The notes: generated from the sequence alone by a model not told the origin. A stretch of 64,000 nt of DNA from Daejeonella rubra (GCF_900103545.1 NZ_FNHH01000002.1:186001-250000), one strand, 5' to 3'; positions 1-8,873 are shown, counted from the stretch's first letter. Made by a program: numbers and translations.

Positions 1-246
1 AACACCCCCGCCGTACTGAACTTTAATATCAGTTTTCTTAATAATGTCGAATAGGAATTTTTGATTGCTGAAATCGCCTTTGGCGCCATTCAGGTCAATA
101 ATGTGTATAAACTCGGTACCGTTCGACTGATATTTATCGATCATCTCTTCGAGAGTAACATCATACGAGGTTACCTGATCGTAATCACCTTCGCGCAAGC
201 GAACAACTTTACCGTTTAAAATATCAATTGCTGGAATAATATACAT
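1..246 (-). CDS. hisA: HisA, phosphoribosylformimino-AICAR ribotide isomerase (partial, 5' end only)
   Basis: Only the first 82 codons are in the window; the gene runs off the left edge. The start reads MYIIPAIDILNGKVVRL, the usual HisA opening with the catalytic Asp in PAIDI, followed by IIDLNGAKGD, a typical early strand of the (beta/alpha)8 barrel. HisA isomerises ProFAR to PRFAR in histidine synthesis, just before the HisH/HisF step. It starts 4 bases after the hisH stop, in the expected operon position. Confidence is high despite truncation. Confidence 0.93.
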   Translation of the reverse strand, partial: MYIIPAIDILNGKVVRLREGDYDQVTSYDVTLEEMIDKYQSNGTEFIHIIDLNGAKGDFSNQKFLFDIIKKTDIKVQYGGGV

Positions 247-250
247 GGGC

Positions 251-844
251 TTATGCTAAGTGTGCAAAATTTTTCAATAATTGTTCCCCGGCTAATCCGG
301 ATTTTTCCGGGTGGAACTGAACTCCGTAAAAATTATCTTTTTGTATAACTGCAGAGAATTTAATTCCGTATTCTGCTAAAGCAATGGTAAAATTAGAATT
401 AAATTCTATAAAATAAGAGTGAACGAAATAAAAATGTGAACCTAAGGGGATGTCACTAAATAAAGGTGTTCCTGTGTTTTGAAAAACCTTATTCCATCCT
501 GTATGAGGAACTTTTACTTTTAGTTTTTCACTGAAGAGCCTGGTTTCCAGGGGTATAATATTTGTTAAGACGGAATCGCCCTCTTCAGAGTGCCTGGTTA
601 ATAGTTGCATTCCCACACAAATACCAAGTACAGGTTTCTTTAATTTAATTATGGATGGAACCAGTCCGGTATCCTTCAGTTTCTGCATGGCAGAACCCGC
701 ATGGCCTACACCAGGGATAATATACCGGTCGTATTTTTCAAAGTCTTCCGCAGTCTTGATCATCCCATAACTTAAGCCAAGACGATCTAAGGCAGCAGTC
801 AGTGAAAATATATTACCTGCTCCATAATAAACTATTCCGATCAT
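251..844 (-). CDS. hisH: HisH, glutamine amidotransferase subunit of IGP synthase
   Basis: Class I glutamine amidotransferase that supplies ammonia to HisF for imidazole glycerol phosphate formation. The 197-residue protein has the oxyanion strand YIIPGVGHAGSAM, the nucleophile Cys in GICVGMQLL, and the His/Glu of the triad in VQFHPEKSG near the C terminus. Length is normal for HisH. Its ATG overlaps the hisB TGA by four bases (ATGA), so it is probably translationally coupled. HisF itself is not in the window and is expected beyond hisA. Confidence 0.96.
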   Translation of the reverse strand: MIGIVYYGAGNIFSLTAALDRLGLSYGMIKTAEDFEKYDRYIIPGVGHAGSAMQKLKDTGLVPSIIKLKKPVLGICVGMQLLTRHSEEGDSVLTNIIPLETRLFSEKLKVKVPHTGWNKVFQNTGTPLFSDIPLGSHFYFVHSYFIEFNSNFTIALAEYGIKFSAVIQKDNFYGVQFHPEKSGLAGEQLLKNFAHLA

Positions 845-1935
845 AATACTCCTTTGGTGCTGGGCAGTTCAGTTCCGGTTATTTGTATAGCCTGTTTAAT
901 ACTTTTTGCAAGGGCTTTGAAGCTCGCTTCAATCATATGGTGGGTATTGGTACCATCAATTATCTTTAAATTTAAGTTCATTCCGGCATGTTCCGAGAAG
1001 GATTTCATCCAATGTTCGAACATCTCCGTAGGAAAATCACCAACATACTCCCTGTCAAATTTGCCTTCATAAATAAAATAAGCACGGTCTGAAAAATCAA
1101 TGGCACATTGTACCATTGCCTCATCCATTGGCAATAAGAATCCGTAACGTTCAATTCCTCTTTTATCTCCCAAAGCTTGTTTAAATGCTTTTCCTAATGC
1201 AATCGCGCTGTCTTCAATGGTATGATGCTCATCAATTTCCAGATCACCATCAACCTTTAAAACCAGATCAACGCCTGAATGTTTTGCAAGCTGATCGAGC
1301 ATATGATCATAAAACTTCAATCCGGTGTCAATACTGTGTTCACCCTTGCCATCCAGATTCAGACTTAGTTTTATTTTTGTTTCCTTAGTATTCCTTTCCA
1401 GCTCAACTAAACGGTCTTTTTTTCTGGTCAGAAAATTTGAAATGTCAAGCCAGTTCTTACTGTTCAATACCGCTTTTTCCTGCGGCTGATCCGAATAAAA
1501 AATTGACTTGCAGCCAAGATTAATAGCTAATTGAATATCTGTCTCCCTGTCGCCAATGGTATAAGAATTGTGCAGGTCGATCAGGTTTGATATCAGGTAA
1601 TTTGTTAATAATCCGGTGTTTGGTTTACGATTCGGACTGTTAGCTTCTGGAAATGAATCATCCACAAAGATTTCAGCAAAGGTAATGCCTTCACTATTCA
1701 GGATATCCAGCATTTTTTGATGCGGTTTCTGAAAATCTTCTTCCGGAAAGCTGCTTGTTCCGCGTCCATCCTGATTGGTCACCATAACCAGCTCATATCC
1801 AAAATCCTGAAGTTTTTTTAATGAGGATATGGCGAAAGGAAGGAATTCCAGTTTCTCCAGGCTGTCTACCTGAAAATCTTCAGGTGGTTCAACGATAATT
1901 GTGCCATCGCGATCTACAAACAATACCTTCTTCAT
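841..1935 (-). CDS. hisB: HisB, bifunctional histidinol-phosphatase / imidazoleglycerol-phosphate dehydratase
   Basis: A fusion of two histidine enzymes in 364 residues. The N-terminal half is a HAD phosphatase (VDRDGTI at about residue 7, later GDRETDI) that dephosphorylates histidinol phosphate. The C-terminal half, from about residue 175, is IGP dehydratase, with the metal-binding DEHHTIED and a second HMIEASFKALAKS motif. This fused form is known from enterobacteria and many Bacteroidota. It overlaps hisC upstream and hisH downstream by four bases each, so the three are likely coupled. Confidence 0.97.
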   Translation of the reverse strand: MKKVLFVDRDGTIIVEPPEDFQVDSLEKLEFLPFAISSLKKLQDFGYELVMVTNQDGRGTSSFPEEDFQKPHQKMLDILNSEGITFAEIFVDDSFPEANSPNRKPNTGLLTNYLISNLIDLHNSYTIGDRETDIQLAINLGCKSIFYSDQPQEKAVLNSKNWLDISNFLTRKKDRLVELERNTKETKIKLSLNLDGKGEHSIDTGLKFYDHMLDQLAKHSGVDLVLKVDGDLEIDEHHTIEDSAIALGKAFKQALGDKRGIERYGFLLPMDEAMVQCAIDFSDRAYFIYEGKFDREYVGDFPTEMFEHWMKSFSEHAGMNLNLKIIDGTNTHHMIEASFKALAKSIKQAIQITGTELPSTKGVL

Positions 1936-2993
1936 ATCTTATTTAATTCTTCAAAGTTTTTAAAAGCTTCAATTAATAGTTTATTTTCTTTTGGTGTTCC
2001 GATCGTTATCCTTAGACATCCTTCACAAAGTTCAACCTTTGAACGATCGCGTACAATAATACCCTTGTTTACCATAAACTGGTAAATTTCTTTAGGGTTA
2101 ATGGTTTTTACCAGAATGAAATTTGCATCAGATGGATAAATAGTTAAAACCGATGGAAGAATACTTAGTTCTGCTTTAAGTTTTTCACGTTCAGCAACTG
2201 TTTCTTTGATCCAGCTATTTACCTGTTCCACATTTTGCAGGGCTTCGAGAGCAAGTTCCTGAGATGCTTCATTGATATTATAAGGTGGTTTAACCTTATT
2301 GAAAACCTCAATGATCTCTTCACTCGCAAAGGCCATTCCAACGCGTAAACCAGCCAGGCCCCATGCTTTTGATAAGGTTTGTAACACTACCAGGTTCGAA
2401 TATTCTGTCAACTCCTGAATAAATGTTTTTTGTCGGCTATAATTGATATAGGCCTCATCAATTACGACAAGTCCGTTAAAGTTTGCCAAAATGGTCTCAA
2501 TATCATCTCTGTTTATTGAATTACCTGTTGGGTTATTGGGTGAACAGATAAAAATGATCTTGGTGTGCTCATCAACAGCCTCGGAAATAGCTTCCATATT
2601 AAGCTGATAATCAGCTGTTAGCTTAATTTTACGAACCTCTACATCATTGATGTTTGCAGAAACCTCATACATTCCATAGGTTGGAGGAACAGTTATCACA
2701 TTGTCTGATCCGGGATTGCAGAATGCGCGGAAGAGAATATCAATTGCTTCATCACTTCCATTGCCCAGGAAGATATTTTGAGGAGGAACACCCTTGATTT
2801 CTGAAAGGCGTTTCTTAACCTTGAATTGTAATGGATCCGGATAACGGTTATAACTTTCACTTAAGGGTGAACCGTAAGCATTTTCATTGGCATCCAGAAA
2901 AACTGAGGCCTCCCCTTTGAATTCATCTCTCGCTGATGAATACGGAACAAGCTCTTTTATATTTTTACGAAGTATATTCTGTAGGTTGAACAT
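1932..2993 (-). CDS. hisC: HisC, histidinol-phosphate aminotransferase
   Basis: PLP-dependent class I/II aminotransferase (353 residues) converting imidazole-acetol phosphate to histidinol phosphate. Visible motifs are YPDP near residue 50, GNGSDEAID, the CSPNNPTGN loop, VIDEAYINY, and the PLP lysine in TLSKAWGLAGLRVG. The C-terminal RITIGTPKEN is also typical. It begins 35 bases after the hisD stop and ends in an ATGA overlap with hisB. Confidence 0.96.
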   Translation of the reverse strand: MFNLQNILRKNIKELVPYSSARDEFKGEASVFLDANENAYGSPLSESYNRYPDPLQFKVKKRLSEIKGVPPQNIFLGNGSDEAIDILFRAFCNPGSDNVITVPPTYGMYEVSANINDVEVRKIKLTADYQLNMEAISEAVDEHTKIIFICSPNNPTGNSINRDDIETILANFNGLVVIDEAYINYSRQKTFIQELTEYSNLVVLQTLSKAWGLAGLRVGMAFASEEIIEVFNKVKPPYNINEASQELALEALQNVEQVNSWIKETVAEREKLKAELSILPSVLTIYPSDANFILVKTINPKEIYQFMVNKGIIVRDRSKVELCEGCLRITIGTPKENKLLIEAFKNFEELNKI

Positions 2994-3028
2994 CGTATGG
3001 TTGATTTAAATCCTTGCGAATACTAATT

Positions 3029-4330
3029 TTATTTGGTCTGATTATTTTTCAGACGGACACTAACCGCATTTTTATGTGCCTGCAATCCTTCCAGGGATGC
3101 TAATATTTCTACTGCAGGGCCCAGGTTTCTTATTCCTTCTTTACTGATATGCTGGAAGGTGATCTTTTTGATAAAGGAATCAACTGAAACACCTGAATAT
3201 GCCCTGGCATAAGAGCTGGTAGGCAAGGTGTGATTTGTTCCTGAAGCATAATCGCCGGCACTTTCAGGTGTCAGATGTCCTAGAAATACAGAACCTGCAT
3301 TAATAATATCCGGACTGATAGCCTCCCATTGATCTGTTGCCAGGATCAAATGTTCAGGAGCATAGCTATTACTGAATTCCATTGCTTCATTGAGGTTTGA
3401 ACAATAAATGGCATAGGACTTAGCTATTGCTTTTGACGCGATCTCTGCTCTTGGTAATAGAGCCAGTTGCTTTTCCAGTTCCGCCGAAGTTTCATCAATG
3501 ATCCTCCTGGAATCAGAAACCAATACCGCCTGACTATCAATACCATGTTCTGCCTGCGCCAGAAGATCGGCTGCAACATACTCAGGATTGGCAGTATCAT
3601 CAGCAATGATGAGCACTTCAGAAGGTCCGGCCGGCATATCAATGGCGGTCTGACTTTCAGACTGGATCATTGTTTTTGCCTTAGTTACATATTGATTACC
3701 TGGGCCAAATATTTTATCAACTTTCTGAATGCTTTCAGTACCATAGGCCATTGCAGCAATAGCTTGGGCTCCGCCGGCAAGATAAATCCGCTCGATTCCT
3801 AACAATTCTGCACAGAATGCCAGATAGGCATTCACTTTTCCATCTTTTTGCGGAGGTGAACAAACAATGATCTCTTTGCAGCCAGCAAGTATTGCGGGTA
3901 TGCCAAGCATCAGAAAAGTACTTGGTAGTACGGCAGTTCCACCCGGGATATACAGACCTACTTTTTCAATGGCTCTATATTCTCTCCAGCAAATAACTCC
4001 TTTGGTAGTCTCAATTTTTTCTTCAGCACGGAGCTGAGTTTCATGAAACTTTTTGATATTGTTGTAAGCAAGCTTTATGGCATTTTTCTCTGCTTCACCT
4101 GCGCCTGCTGCAATAGTTTTCAGCTCTTCCTTATCCAGGAAAAGTTTATGGAGTACAATTCCGTCAAACTTCTCAGCGTACAACCTTAAGGCTTCATCAC
4201 CCTTCTGTTTAACATGATCAATGATCTCAGCAACAGTGGTTCTGATATTATTATTAGGATCAACATTTCGTCGGCATAGCTCTTCAATTCCTTTGCGACT
4301 CAGATCCTTGAAATTATAGACTTTTAACAT
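3029..4330 (-). CDS. hisD: HisD, histidinol dehydrogenase
   Basis: Zn- and NAD-dependent oxidation of histidinol to histidine, the last step. I start it at the ATG at 4330 (433 residues, MLKVYNFKDL), because the longer frame to 4402 would run into the hisG 3' end. Motifs include IGLYIPGGTAVLPSTFLML-like sequence, AGGAQAIAAMAYGTES, the GPGNQYVTKAK loop, DMPAGPSEVLIIAD, EHGIDSQAVLVS, APEHLIL and ASGTNHTLPTSSYAR. It sits 19 bases after hisG. Confidence 0.96.
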   Translation of the reverse strand: MLKVYNFKDLSRKGIEELCRRNVDPNNNIRTTVAEIIDHVKQKGDEALRLYAEKFDGIVLHKLFLDKEELKTIAAGAGEAEKNAIKLAYNNIKKFHETQLRAEEKIETTKGVICWREYRAIEKVGLYIPGGTAVLPSTFLMLGIPAILAGCKEIIVCSPPQKDGKVNAYLAFCAELLGIERIYLAGGAQAIAAMAYGTESIQKVDKIFGPGNQYVTKAKTMIQSESQTAIDMPAGPSEVLIIADDTANPEYVAADLLAQAEHGIDSQAVLVSDSRRIIDETSAELEKQLALLPRAEIASKAIAKSYAIYCSNLNEAMEFSNSYAPEHLILATDQWEAISPDIINAGSVFLGHLTPESAGDYASGTNHTLPTSSYARAYSGVSVDSFIKKITFQHISKEGIRNLGPAVEILASLEGLQAHKNAVSVRLKNNQTK

Positions 4331-4349
4331 GGCGATTTTTAAACCCTGA

Positions 4350-5201
4350 CTATAAGATGATCTTTTCAATGGGCATGACAACGATGCCCTGTGCTCCTGC
4401 ACTTTTCAAAAGGCTGATCTTTTCCCAAAAATCCCGCTCAGGTATGACCGTATGAATGGCAACCCAGCCTTCTTCTGCCAATGGAACTACTGTCGGACTT
4501 TTAACTCCCGGTAGCAAGGCTAAGATTTGATCAATGTTTTTTGCTTCAGCATTCAGAACCACATATTTGGTTTCTTTTGCACGCAATACGGACTGAATTC
4601 TCTGAATGAGTTCAACGATCAGTGGTTCGTTTTCTATGCCTTTGCGACCAATTAACACTGCTTCCGACTTCATAACCTCAGCAAAAGGTTTAAGTCCGTT
4701 GCTTTTTAGGGTACCACCGGTTGAAACAATATCAAATATGGCATCGCTTAATCCAAGTCCCGGAGCAATTTCAACTGAACCTGAAATCGTTCTGATCTCG
4801 GCCTTGATCTTATTATCATCCAGGAAATTTTTCAGGATAACAGGGTAGGAGGTAGCAATGGATTTTCCGTTCAGATCGGCAATATTTTCGATCGTACTGT
4901 GTGTTTGTACAGCCAGTTTCAGCGTGCACTTGCCAAATCCCAGCATCTGAAGGAAGCTGACATCGACACCAGTTTCACTGATTACATTCTCACCAACAAT
5001 TCCAAGGTCAGCAATTCCATCCTGAACATATTCAGGAATGTCATCATCACGAAGAAAAAGTATTTCAAGAGGGAAATTGGAAACGTTAGATATTAGGGAA
5101 CTTTTATAATTTTCGAAGCTTAGACCACAATTTTTAAGAAGTTCGACCGATTTTTCGTTTAATCTACCAGATTTCTGGATAGCTATTTTAAGAGTTTTCA
5201 A
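4350..5201 (-). CDS. hisG: HisG, ATP phosphoribosyltransferase (long form)
   Basis: First committed step of histidine synthesis (ATP + PRPP). At 283 residues it is the long, hexameric type with a C-terminal ACT-like regulatory domain that mediates histidine feedback (family knowledge). N terminus MKTLKIAIQKSGRLNEKS, later IADLGIVGENVI and the PRPP loop ending in DIVSTGGTLKSNGL. The start codon is TTG at 5201: a TAA stop lies in frame just upstream and no ATG fits the conserved N terminus. It heads the operon, behind the His-rich leader ORF. Confidence 0.95.
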   Translation of the reverse strand: MKTLKIAIQKSGRLNEKSVELLKNCGLSFENYKSSLISNVSNFPLEILFLRDDDIPEYVQDGIADLGIVGENVISETGVDVSFLQMLGFGKCTLKLAVQTHSTIENIADLNGKSIATSYPVILKNFLDDNKIKAEIRTISGSVEIAPGLGLSDAIFDIVSTGGTLKSNGLKPFAEVMKSEAVLIGRKGIENEPLIVELIQRIQSVLRAKETKYVVLNAEAKNIDQILALLPGVKSPTVVPLAEEGWVAIHTVIPERDFWEKISLLKSAGAQGIVVMPIEKIIL

Positions 5202-5222
5202 AGTATATGTTTTAATCAGACC

Positions 5223-5303
5223 AAAAAATTATTAAGAAACAGTTTCACGTAGAAACGTATATATATTTACATCGCCGCAAAGCGATGATGGAAATGTACG
5301 TGA
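5223..5303 (-). promoter_or_regulatory. Candidate his attenuator region
   Basis: In the transcript, TCACGTA inside the His codons (5303-5297) is complementary to TACGTGA (5251-5245). The latter overlaps one arm of a GTTTC/GAAAC hairpin (5256-5252 with 5246-5242). A further hairpin, CATCGC-TTTGCG-GCGATG (5287-5270), covers the end of the leader ORF. A run of six U at 5228-5223 lies 13 bases past the second hairpin. This suggests alternative folds, but the terminator stem is weak, so the exact mechanism is uncertain. Confidence 0.5.
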
Positions 5304-5323
5304 TGTGTGAAGACTAAATTCAT
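5267..5323 (-). CDS. hisL: Histidine-operon leader peptide (candidate, 18 aa)
   Basis: An ATG-to-TAA frame 66 bases upstream of hisG encodes MNLVFTHHVHFHHRFAAM, with five His among 18 residues (HH-V-H-F-HH). Such clusters are the hallmark of ribosome-mediated attenuation leaders, known for enterobacterial his operons. It is preceded at 31 bases by a TATATTTG promoter box. RNA segments that could pair in exclusive ways follow it (see the regulatory entry). The function is inferred from composition and position, and the gene is too short to be called by ORF length. Confidence 0.8.
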   Translation of the reverse strand: MNLVFTHHVHFHHRFAAM

Positions 5324-5354
5324 AATATTTGGCCCAAATAGCTTGGGAGGCATG

Positions 5355-5362
5355 CAAATATA
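5355..5362 (-). promoter_or_regulatory. his operon promoter -7 box
   Basis: TATATTTG on the minus strand matches the Bacteroidota -7 consensus TAnnTTTG. It predicts transcription starting near 5348, about 25 bases before the leader ORF. No clear TTG -33 element is present at the usual spacing. Confidence 0.55.
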
Positions 5363-5395
5363 CAGATAGGATATGGGAAATTAAAATTTAATGTC

Positions 5396-5500
5396 TGTAA
5401 ATAGTTTGTTAGTAGTTGGTTTGTTAGTTGTTAGAAAAAATACTGCTACTTTCATATTAGTACTCTATGTCTAATTACTAACCAACTAACTACTAATTAC
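5396..5500. repeat. Imperfect inverted repeat between hisG and the BatA-like gene
   Basis: Sequence around 5405-5433 (TTAGTAGTTGGTTTGTTAGT-like) is roughly the reverse complement of 5472-5498 (ACTAACCAACTAACTACTAA-like). The arms are low-complexity and separated by about 40 bases. It lies between divergent transcription units and could be a long weak hairpin or merely simple sequence. Confidence 0.45.
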
Positions 5501-5532
5501 CAATTGTCCTTTCAAAGACGATTAATTATCAT

Positions 5533-5540
5533 TAATTTTG
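5533..5540 (+). promoter_or_regulatory. Candidate -7 box for the BatA-like gene
   Basis: TAATTTTG fits TAnnTTTG and ends only 7 bases before the ATG at 5548, so the transcript would have almost no 5' UTR. No -33 TTG at 19-base spacing. Confidence 0.4.
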
Positions 5541-5547
5541 ATACTTA

Positions 5548-7602
5548 ATGAGATTCCTGTCCCCCGGATTTTTATTTGCCCTCCTGACAATCGTCATTCC
5601 TGTCATTATCCATCTTTTTAATTTTCGGAAATTCAAAAAAGTATATTTCAGTAATGTCCGCTTTTTAAAGAATGTGCAGATCCAGACATCATCGAGGCAG
5701 CATCTTAAAGACCGATTGATACTTGCAGCAAGAATTTTGGGACTTACTTTCCTCGTTCTGGCATTTGCAAGGCCATATATTCCCAGTTCCCTTCAGGAGA
5801 ATGCTTCTCAAAATCAGGTTCTAAGCATTTTTATTGATAATTCCTTCAGCATGGAAACGCTGAATAAGGAAGGAACACTGCTCGATGAGGCAAAGCGAAG
5901 GGCAAAAGAAATTGCATCGGCATATAGCCTGAATGATAAATTTCAGCTCCTGACTAATGATTTTGAAGGTAAATATCAGCGATTACTTAATCTGGACGAA
6001 TTTCAGAATGCCGTGGATGAAGTTGAGATAAGTGCATCCAGAAGGGATTTGGGGCAGATAATCAGCAGACAAAAAGATGTTTTCCTGAAGGAGCCAAATT
6101 CCCGTAAGACCATTTATGTAATTTCTGACTTTCAGAATAATATCCTGTCAGAAGAGCCAGTTCCTTCCGATAGTTCAGTTACCATGCGGCTTGTCCGCTT
6201 AAAGTCGAATTCCCAGCCCAATGTTTCTGTTGATTCCCTTTGGTTCAGTTCTGCAATTCATAAGCCCGGTGATTCTGAAAAACTGATCGTCAGACTTAAA
6301 AATAATTCGGATGAAGAAGCTGTCAACATACCGATCAAGCTATTTATTAATAAAGAACAAAAAGCAATTGGCAGTCTTTCGGTAAAAGCACGTTCAATTG
6401 CTACAGATACATTATCGTTCAGTGGTTTAAAAGGAGGATGGCAAAATGCTGAACTTGAAATAACAGATTATCCGGTTGTCTTTGATGATAAATTTTATTT
6501 CAGCTTTAATGTTCAGCAATCCCTGCCTGTTCTGGTTGTCAATGGCGGTGGAGAAAATGAATACCTGAACTCTGTATTCCGGTCCGATTCATTTTTTCAG
6601 CTAAGTAATTCATCTTCAGGTAATATAAATTATTCAGAACTCGATTCTTATCCGCTGCTAATTTTGAATGAGCTTCCTGGTATAAGCGAAGGACTTTCGC
6701 AGCAACTTCAGGCATATTGCAAGGGGGGAGGAAATATCTTGGTATTTCCGGATCTTAAAAATGATCAGTCGGCATTGAAGAAATTCCTTCAATCTTTAGG
6801 AACTGATATTCCCATGGAAGTGCTAACTGCCGAAAACAGGGTCTCGGTGATCAATCTGCAGCATCCGGTTTTTAAGGGTGTTTTTGAAAATGTTCCTCAA
6901 AAAATGGATCTGCCCGTAGTAAAAAAATACCTGCGATATACTTCATTAAGCAGTACAAACCGCCAAAATCTGCTCGAACTCCCCGGTAACATTGCCTTTT
7001 TAAGTGAATATGCTTACGGAAACGGAAAAATTTATTTGTCGGCAGTGCCTTTAAGCACCGAATCAAGTAATTTTGCCCGACATTCAATATTTGTTCCGAT
7101 TATGTATCAGGCAGCACTTTTATCGATCAGAGCTCAGAATTTATTCTATCAACTGAATTCTGAACAAATGATTGAATTGCCTAAAATAACCTTAAATCCA
7201 AATCAAAACCTTAAATTAAGGAAAGATGAGTTTGAGGCTATTCCTGATCTTAGACAAAATGGAAATTTATCACAACTTTATATAGCTGATCAGATCAAAC
7301 AGGTCGGTAATTATCAGTTGTTTAAGAATGATAGCCTGCTTGCCATACTTTCATTCAATGATGCAGGATCTGAATCGGATATGACTTATGCAAGTGATAA
7401 AGAGATCAGGAATAATTTTGATGGGAAGAAAATTGAATTGCTGGATCCGGAAGCCGGTTCGATGGAGAATATGATAAAATCTGTTAACCAGGGTAGTTCA
7501 TTATGGAAAGTTTGTCTGATATTGGCTCTTTTATTTTTTGCCTCAGAAATTTTACTGATCCGTTTTTATAATAAAGTACAAATTAAACCTTTAAACAATT
7601 GA
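5548..7602 (+). CDS. BatA-domain / VWA membrane protein
   Basis: 684 residues. The N terminus (MRFLSPGFLFALLTIVIPVI...) with membrane segments at about 5-24 and 56-76 is the double-TM BatA domain of Bacteroidota. A von Willebrand A-like domain follows with an intact MIDAS-type DNSFS (D97, S99, S101). A flavodoxin/GATase1-like segment (YPLLILNELPG... GGGNILVFPD) lies near residue 370-410. A last TM segment is at about 654-672. Family members sit in the inner membrane with a periplasmic body; the exact role is unknown. The stop overlaps the TTG start of the next gene (TTGA), implying coupling. Confidence 0.8.
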   Translation: MRFLSPGFLFALLTIVIPVIIHLFNFRKFKKVYFSNVRFLKNVQIQTSSRQHLKDRLILAARILGLTFLVLAFARPYIPSSLQENASQNQVLSIFIDNSFSMETLNKEGTLLDEAKRRAKEIASAYSLNDKFQLLTNDFEGKYQRLLNLDEFQNAVDEVEISASRRDLGQIISRQKDVFLKEPNSRKTIYVISDFQNNILSEEPVPSDSSVTMRLVRLKSNSQPNVSVDSLWFSSAIHKPGDSEKLIVRLKNNSDEEAVNIPIKLFINKEQKAIGSLSVKARSIATDTLSFSGLKGGWQNAELEITDYPVVFDDKFYFSFNVQQSLPVLVVNGGGENEYLNSVFRSDSFFQLSNSSSGNINYSELDSYPLLILNELPGISEGLSQQLQAYCKGGGNILVFPDLKNDQSALKKFLQSLGTDIPMEVLTAENRVSVINLQHPVFKGVFENVPQKMDLPVVKKYLRYTSLSSTNRQNLLELPGNIAFLSEYAYGNGKIYLSAVPLSTESSNFARHSIFVPIMYQAALLSIRAQNLFYQLNSEQMIELPKITLNPNQNLKLRKDEFEAIPDLRQNGNLSQLYIADQIKQVGNYQLFKNDSLLAILSFNDAGSESDMTYASDKEIRNNFDGKKIELLDPEAGSMENMIKSVNQGSSLWKVCLILALLFFASEILLIRFYNKVQIKPLNN

Positions 7603-8864
7603 AGAACTTATTAATTCAGTCTGCCACAATTCTACATCCTCAAAGTCCTTTCAATGGCAAGGAAGCAGATGTTTTGATCGTCGATGGTAAGATCTCTGAA
7701 ATAGGAAAAAAGATCACTGCACCGAACAGCAAAACGGTTGTAATCTCTGGAAAGGGTCAGTTTCTTTCACCAGGATTCCTTGATATTAACGTAAATTTTG
7801 GAGAACCGGGATTAGAAACAAAGGAAGATATTGACACCGGATGTCTTGCTGCAGCTGCAGGTGGATTTACCGCGGTAGCACTCATGCCAAATACTCAACC
7901 TCCAATTCATTCTAAGGCGGAGGTTTCCTACCTGATCAATAAGTCCCAAAATAACCTGGTTGATATTTTACCGATCGGTTGTATCAGCCATAACCGGGAG
8001 GGTAAAGAAATGGCAGAAATGTTCGATATGCAGATGTCGGGTGCCATTGCTTTTTCGGATGGGAACAGGCCCGTTTCAAATGCAGGCCTGATGAGCAGAG
8101 CTTTATTGTATACCAAATCGTTCAATGGCCTGGTTTTTTCATATGCTGAAGATCAGGATATTGCGGCAAAGGGTAAGATGAATGAAGGGGTTATGAGCAC
8201 TTTTCTGGGTATGAAAGGCAATCCTTCACTCGCAGAGGAATTGATGGTGTCACGAGACCTGTATCTGGCTGAGTACAATGAAACGAGGATACATTTTAGC
8301 ACAATAAGTACAGCCAGAAGTGTTGACCTGATCAGGAAAGCAAAAAAAGCAGGGGTTAAAGTTACCTGTGATGTGGCAGCACATCATTTGGTGCTTACGG
8401 AAGACGAATTGGAAGGCTTTGATAGCCAATACAAGGTAAAGCCGCCACTCCGAACCAAAGCAGATCAAAAGGCACTGATTGCCGGGTTAAAAGACGGTAC
8501 GATCGATGCCATAGTTTCCCAGCATACACCTCATGAAATTGAGTTTAAGAATGTAGAATTTGAAATAGCCGCTTTTGGGATCATAGGCTTGCAAACTGTA
8601 TTGCCTATTGCTTTGAAAGCCGGATTAAGTCCCGAAATGATAGTTGAAAAGCTGGCAATCGGACCGAGAAAAGTATTGGGACTCGCAATTCCCGATTTGG
8701 AAGTTGGAAATTCTGCTAACTTTATACTCTTTAATCCATCAGAAGAATGGACATTGAATGAAGAATCTAACAAATCAAAATCCTGTAATTCTCCATTCAT
8801 AGGGCAAGCATTAACGGGAAAGGTTAAGCTTGTTTATAATAATGACCAATACATCATATCATAA
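7599..8864 (+). CDS. Dihydroorotase homologue lacking catalytic residues (PyrC'-like)
   Basis: 421 residues with the class I dihydroorotase layout: PGFLDINVNFGEPGLETKEDI, AAGGFTAVALMPNTQPP, VTCDVAAHHL, and GIIGLQTVLP near the C terminus. Key residues are replaced. The metal-binding HxH is N64-V-N66, the His expected in HxxHVST is T235, and the catalytic Asp of DHAPH is Q308 (SQHTPH). It is therefore probably not an active dihydroorotase. Inactive homologues are known as structural partners of aspartate transcarbamoylase (PyrC'). The TTG start overlaps the preceding stop. Confidence 0.85.
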   Translation: MKNLLIQSATILHPQSPFNGKEADVLIVDGKISEIGKKITAPNSKTVVISGKGQFLSPGFLDINVNFGEPGLETKEDIDTGCLAAAAGGFTAVALMPNTQPPIHSKAEVSYLINKSQNNLVDILPIGCISHNREGKEMAEMFDMQMSGAIAFSDGNRPVSNAGLMSRALLYTKSFNGLVFSYAEDQDIAAKGKMNEGVMSTFLGMKGNPSLAEELMVSRDLYLAEYNETRIHFSTISTARSVDLIRKAKKAGVKVTCDVAAHHLVLTEDELEGFDSQYKVKPPLRTKADQKALIAGLKDGTIDAIVSQHTPHEIEFKNVEFEIAAFGIIGLQTVLPIALKAGLSPEMIVEKLAIGPRKVLGLAIPDLEVGNSANFILFNPSEEWTLNEESNKSKSCNSPFIGQALTGKVKLVYNNDQYIIS

Positions 8865-8873
8865 AAAGATCGC

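Noticed and set aside
854..1388. Plus-strand open frames opposite hisB
   Set aside because: They are antisense shadows of a well-supported gene with no motif or start context.
7599..8864. Naming this gene pyrC as an active dihydroorotase
   Set aside because: Metal-ligand and catalytic positions are substituted, so a functional enzyme name would mislead.
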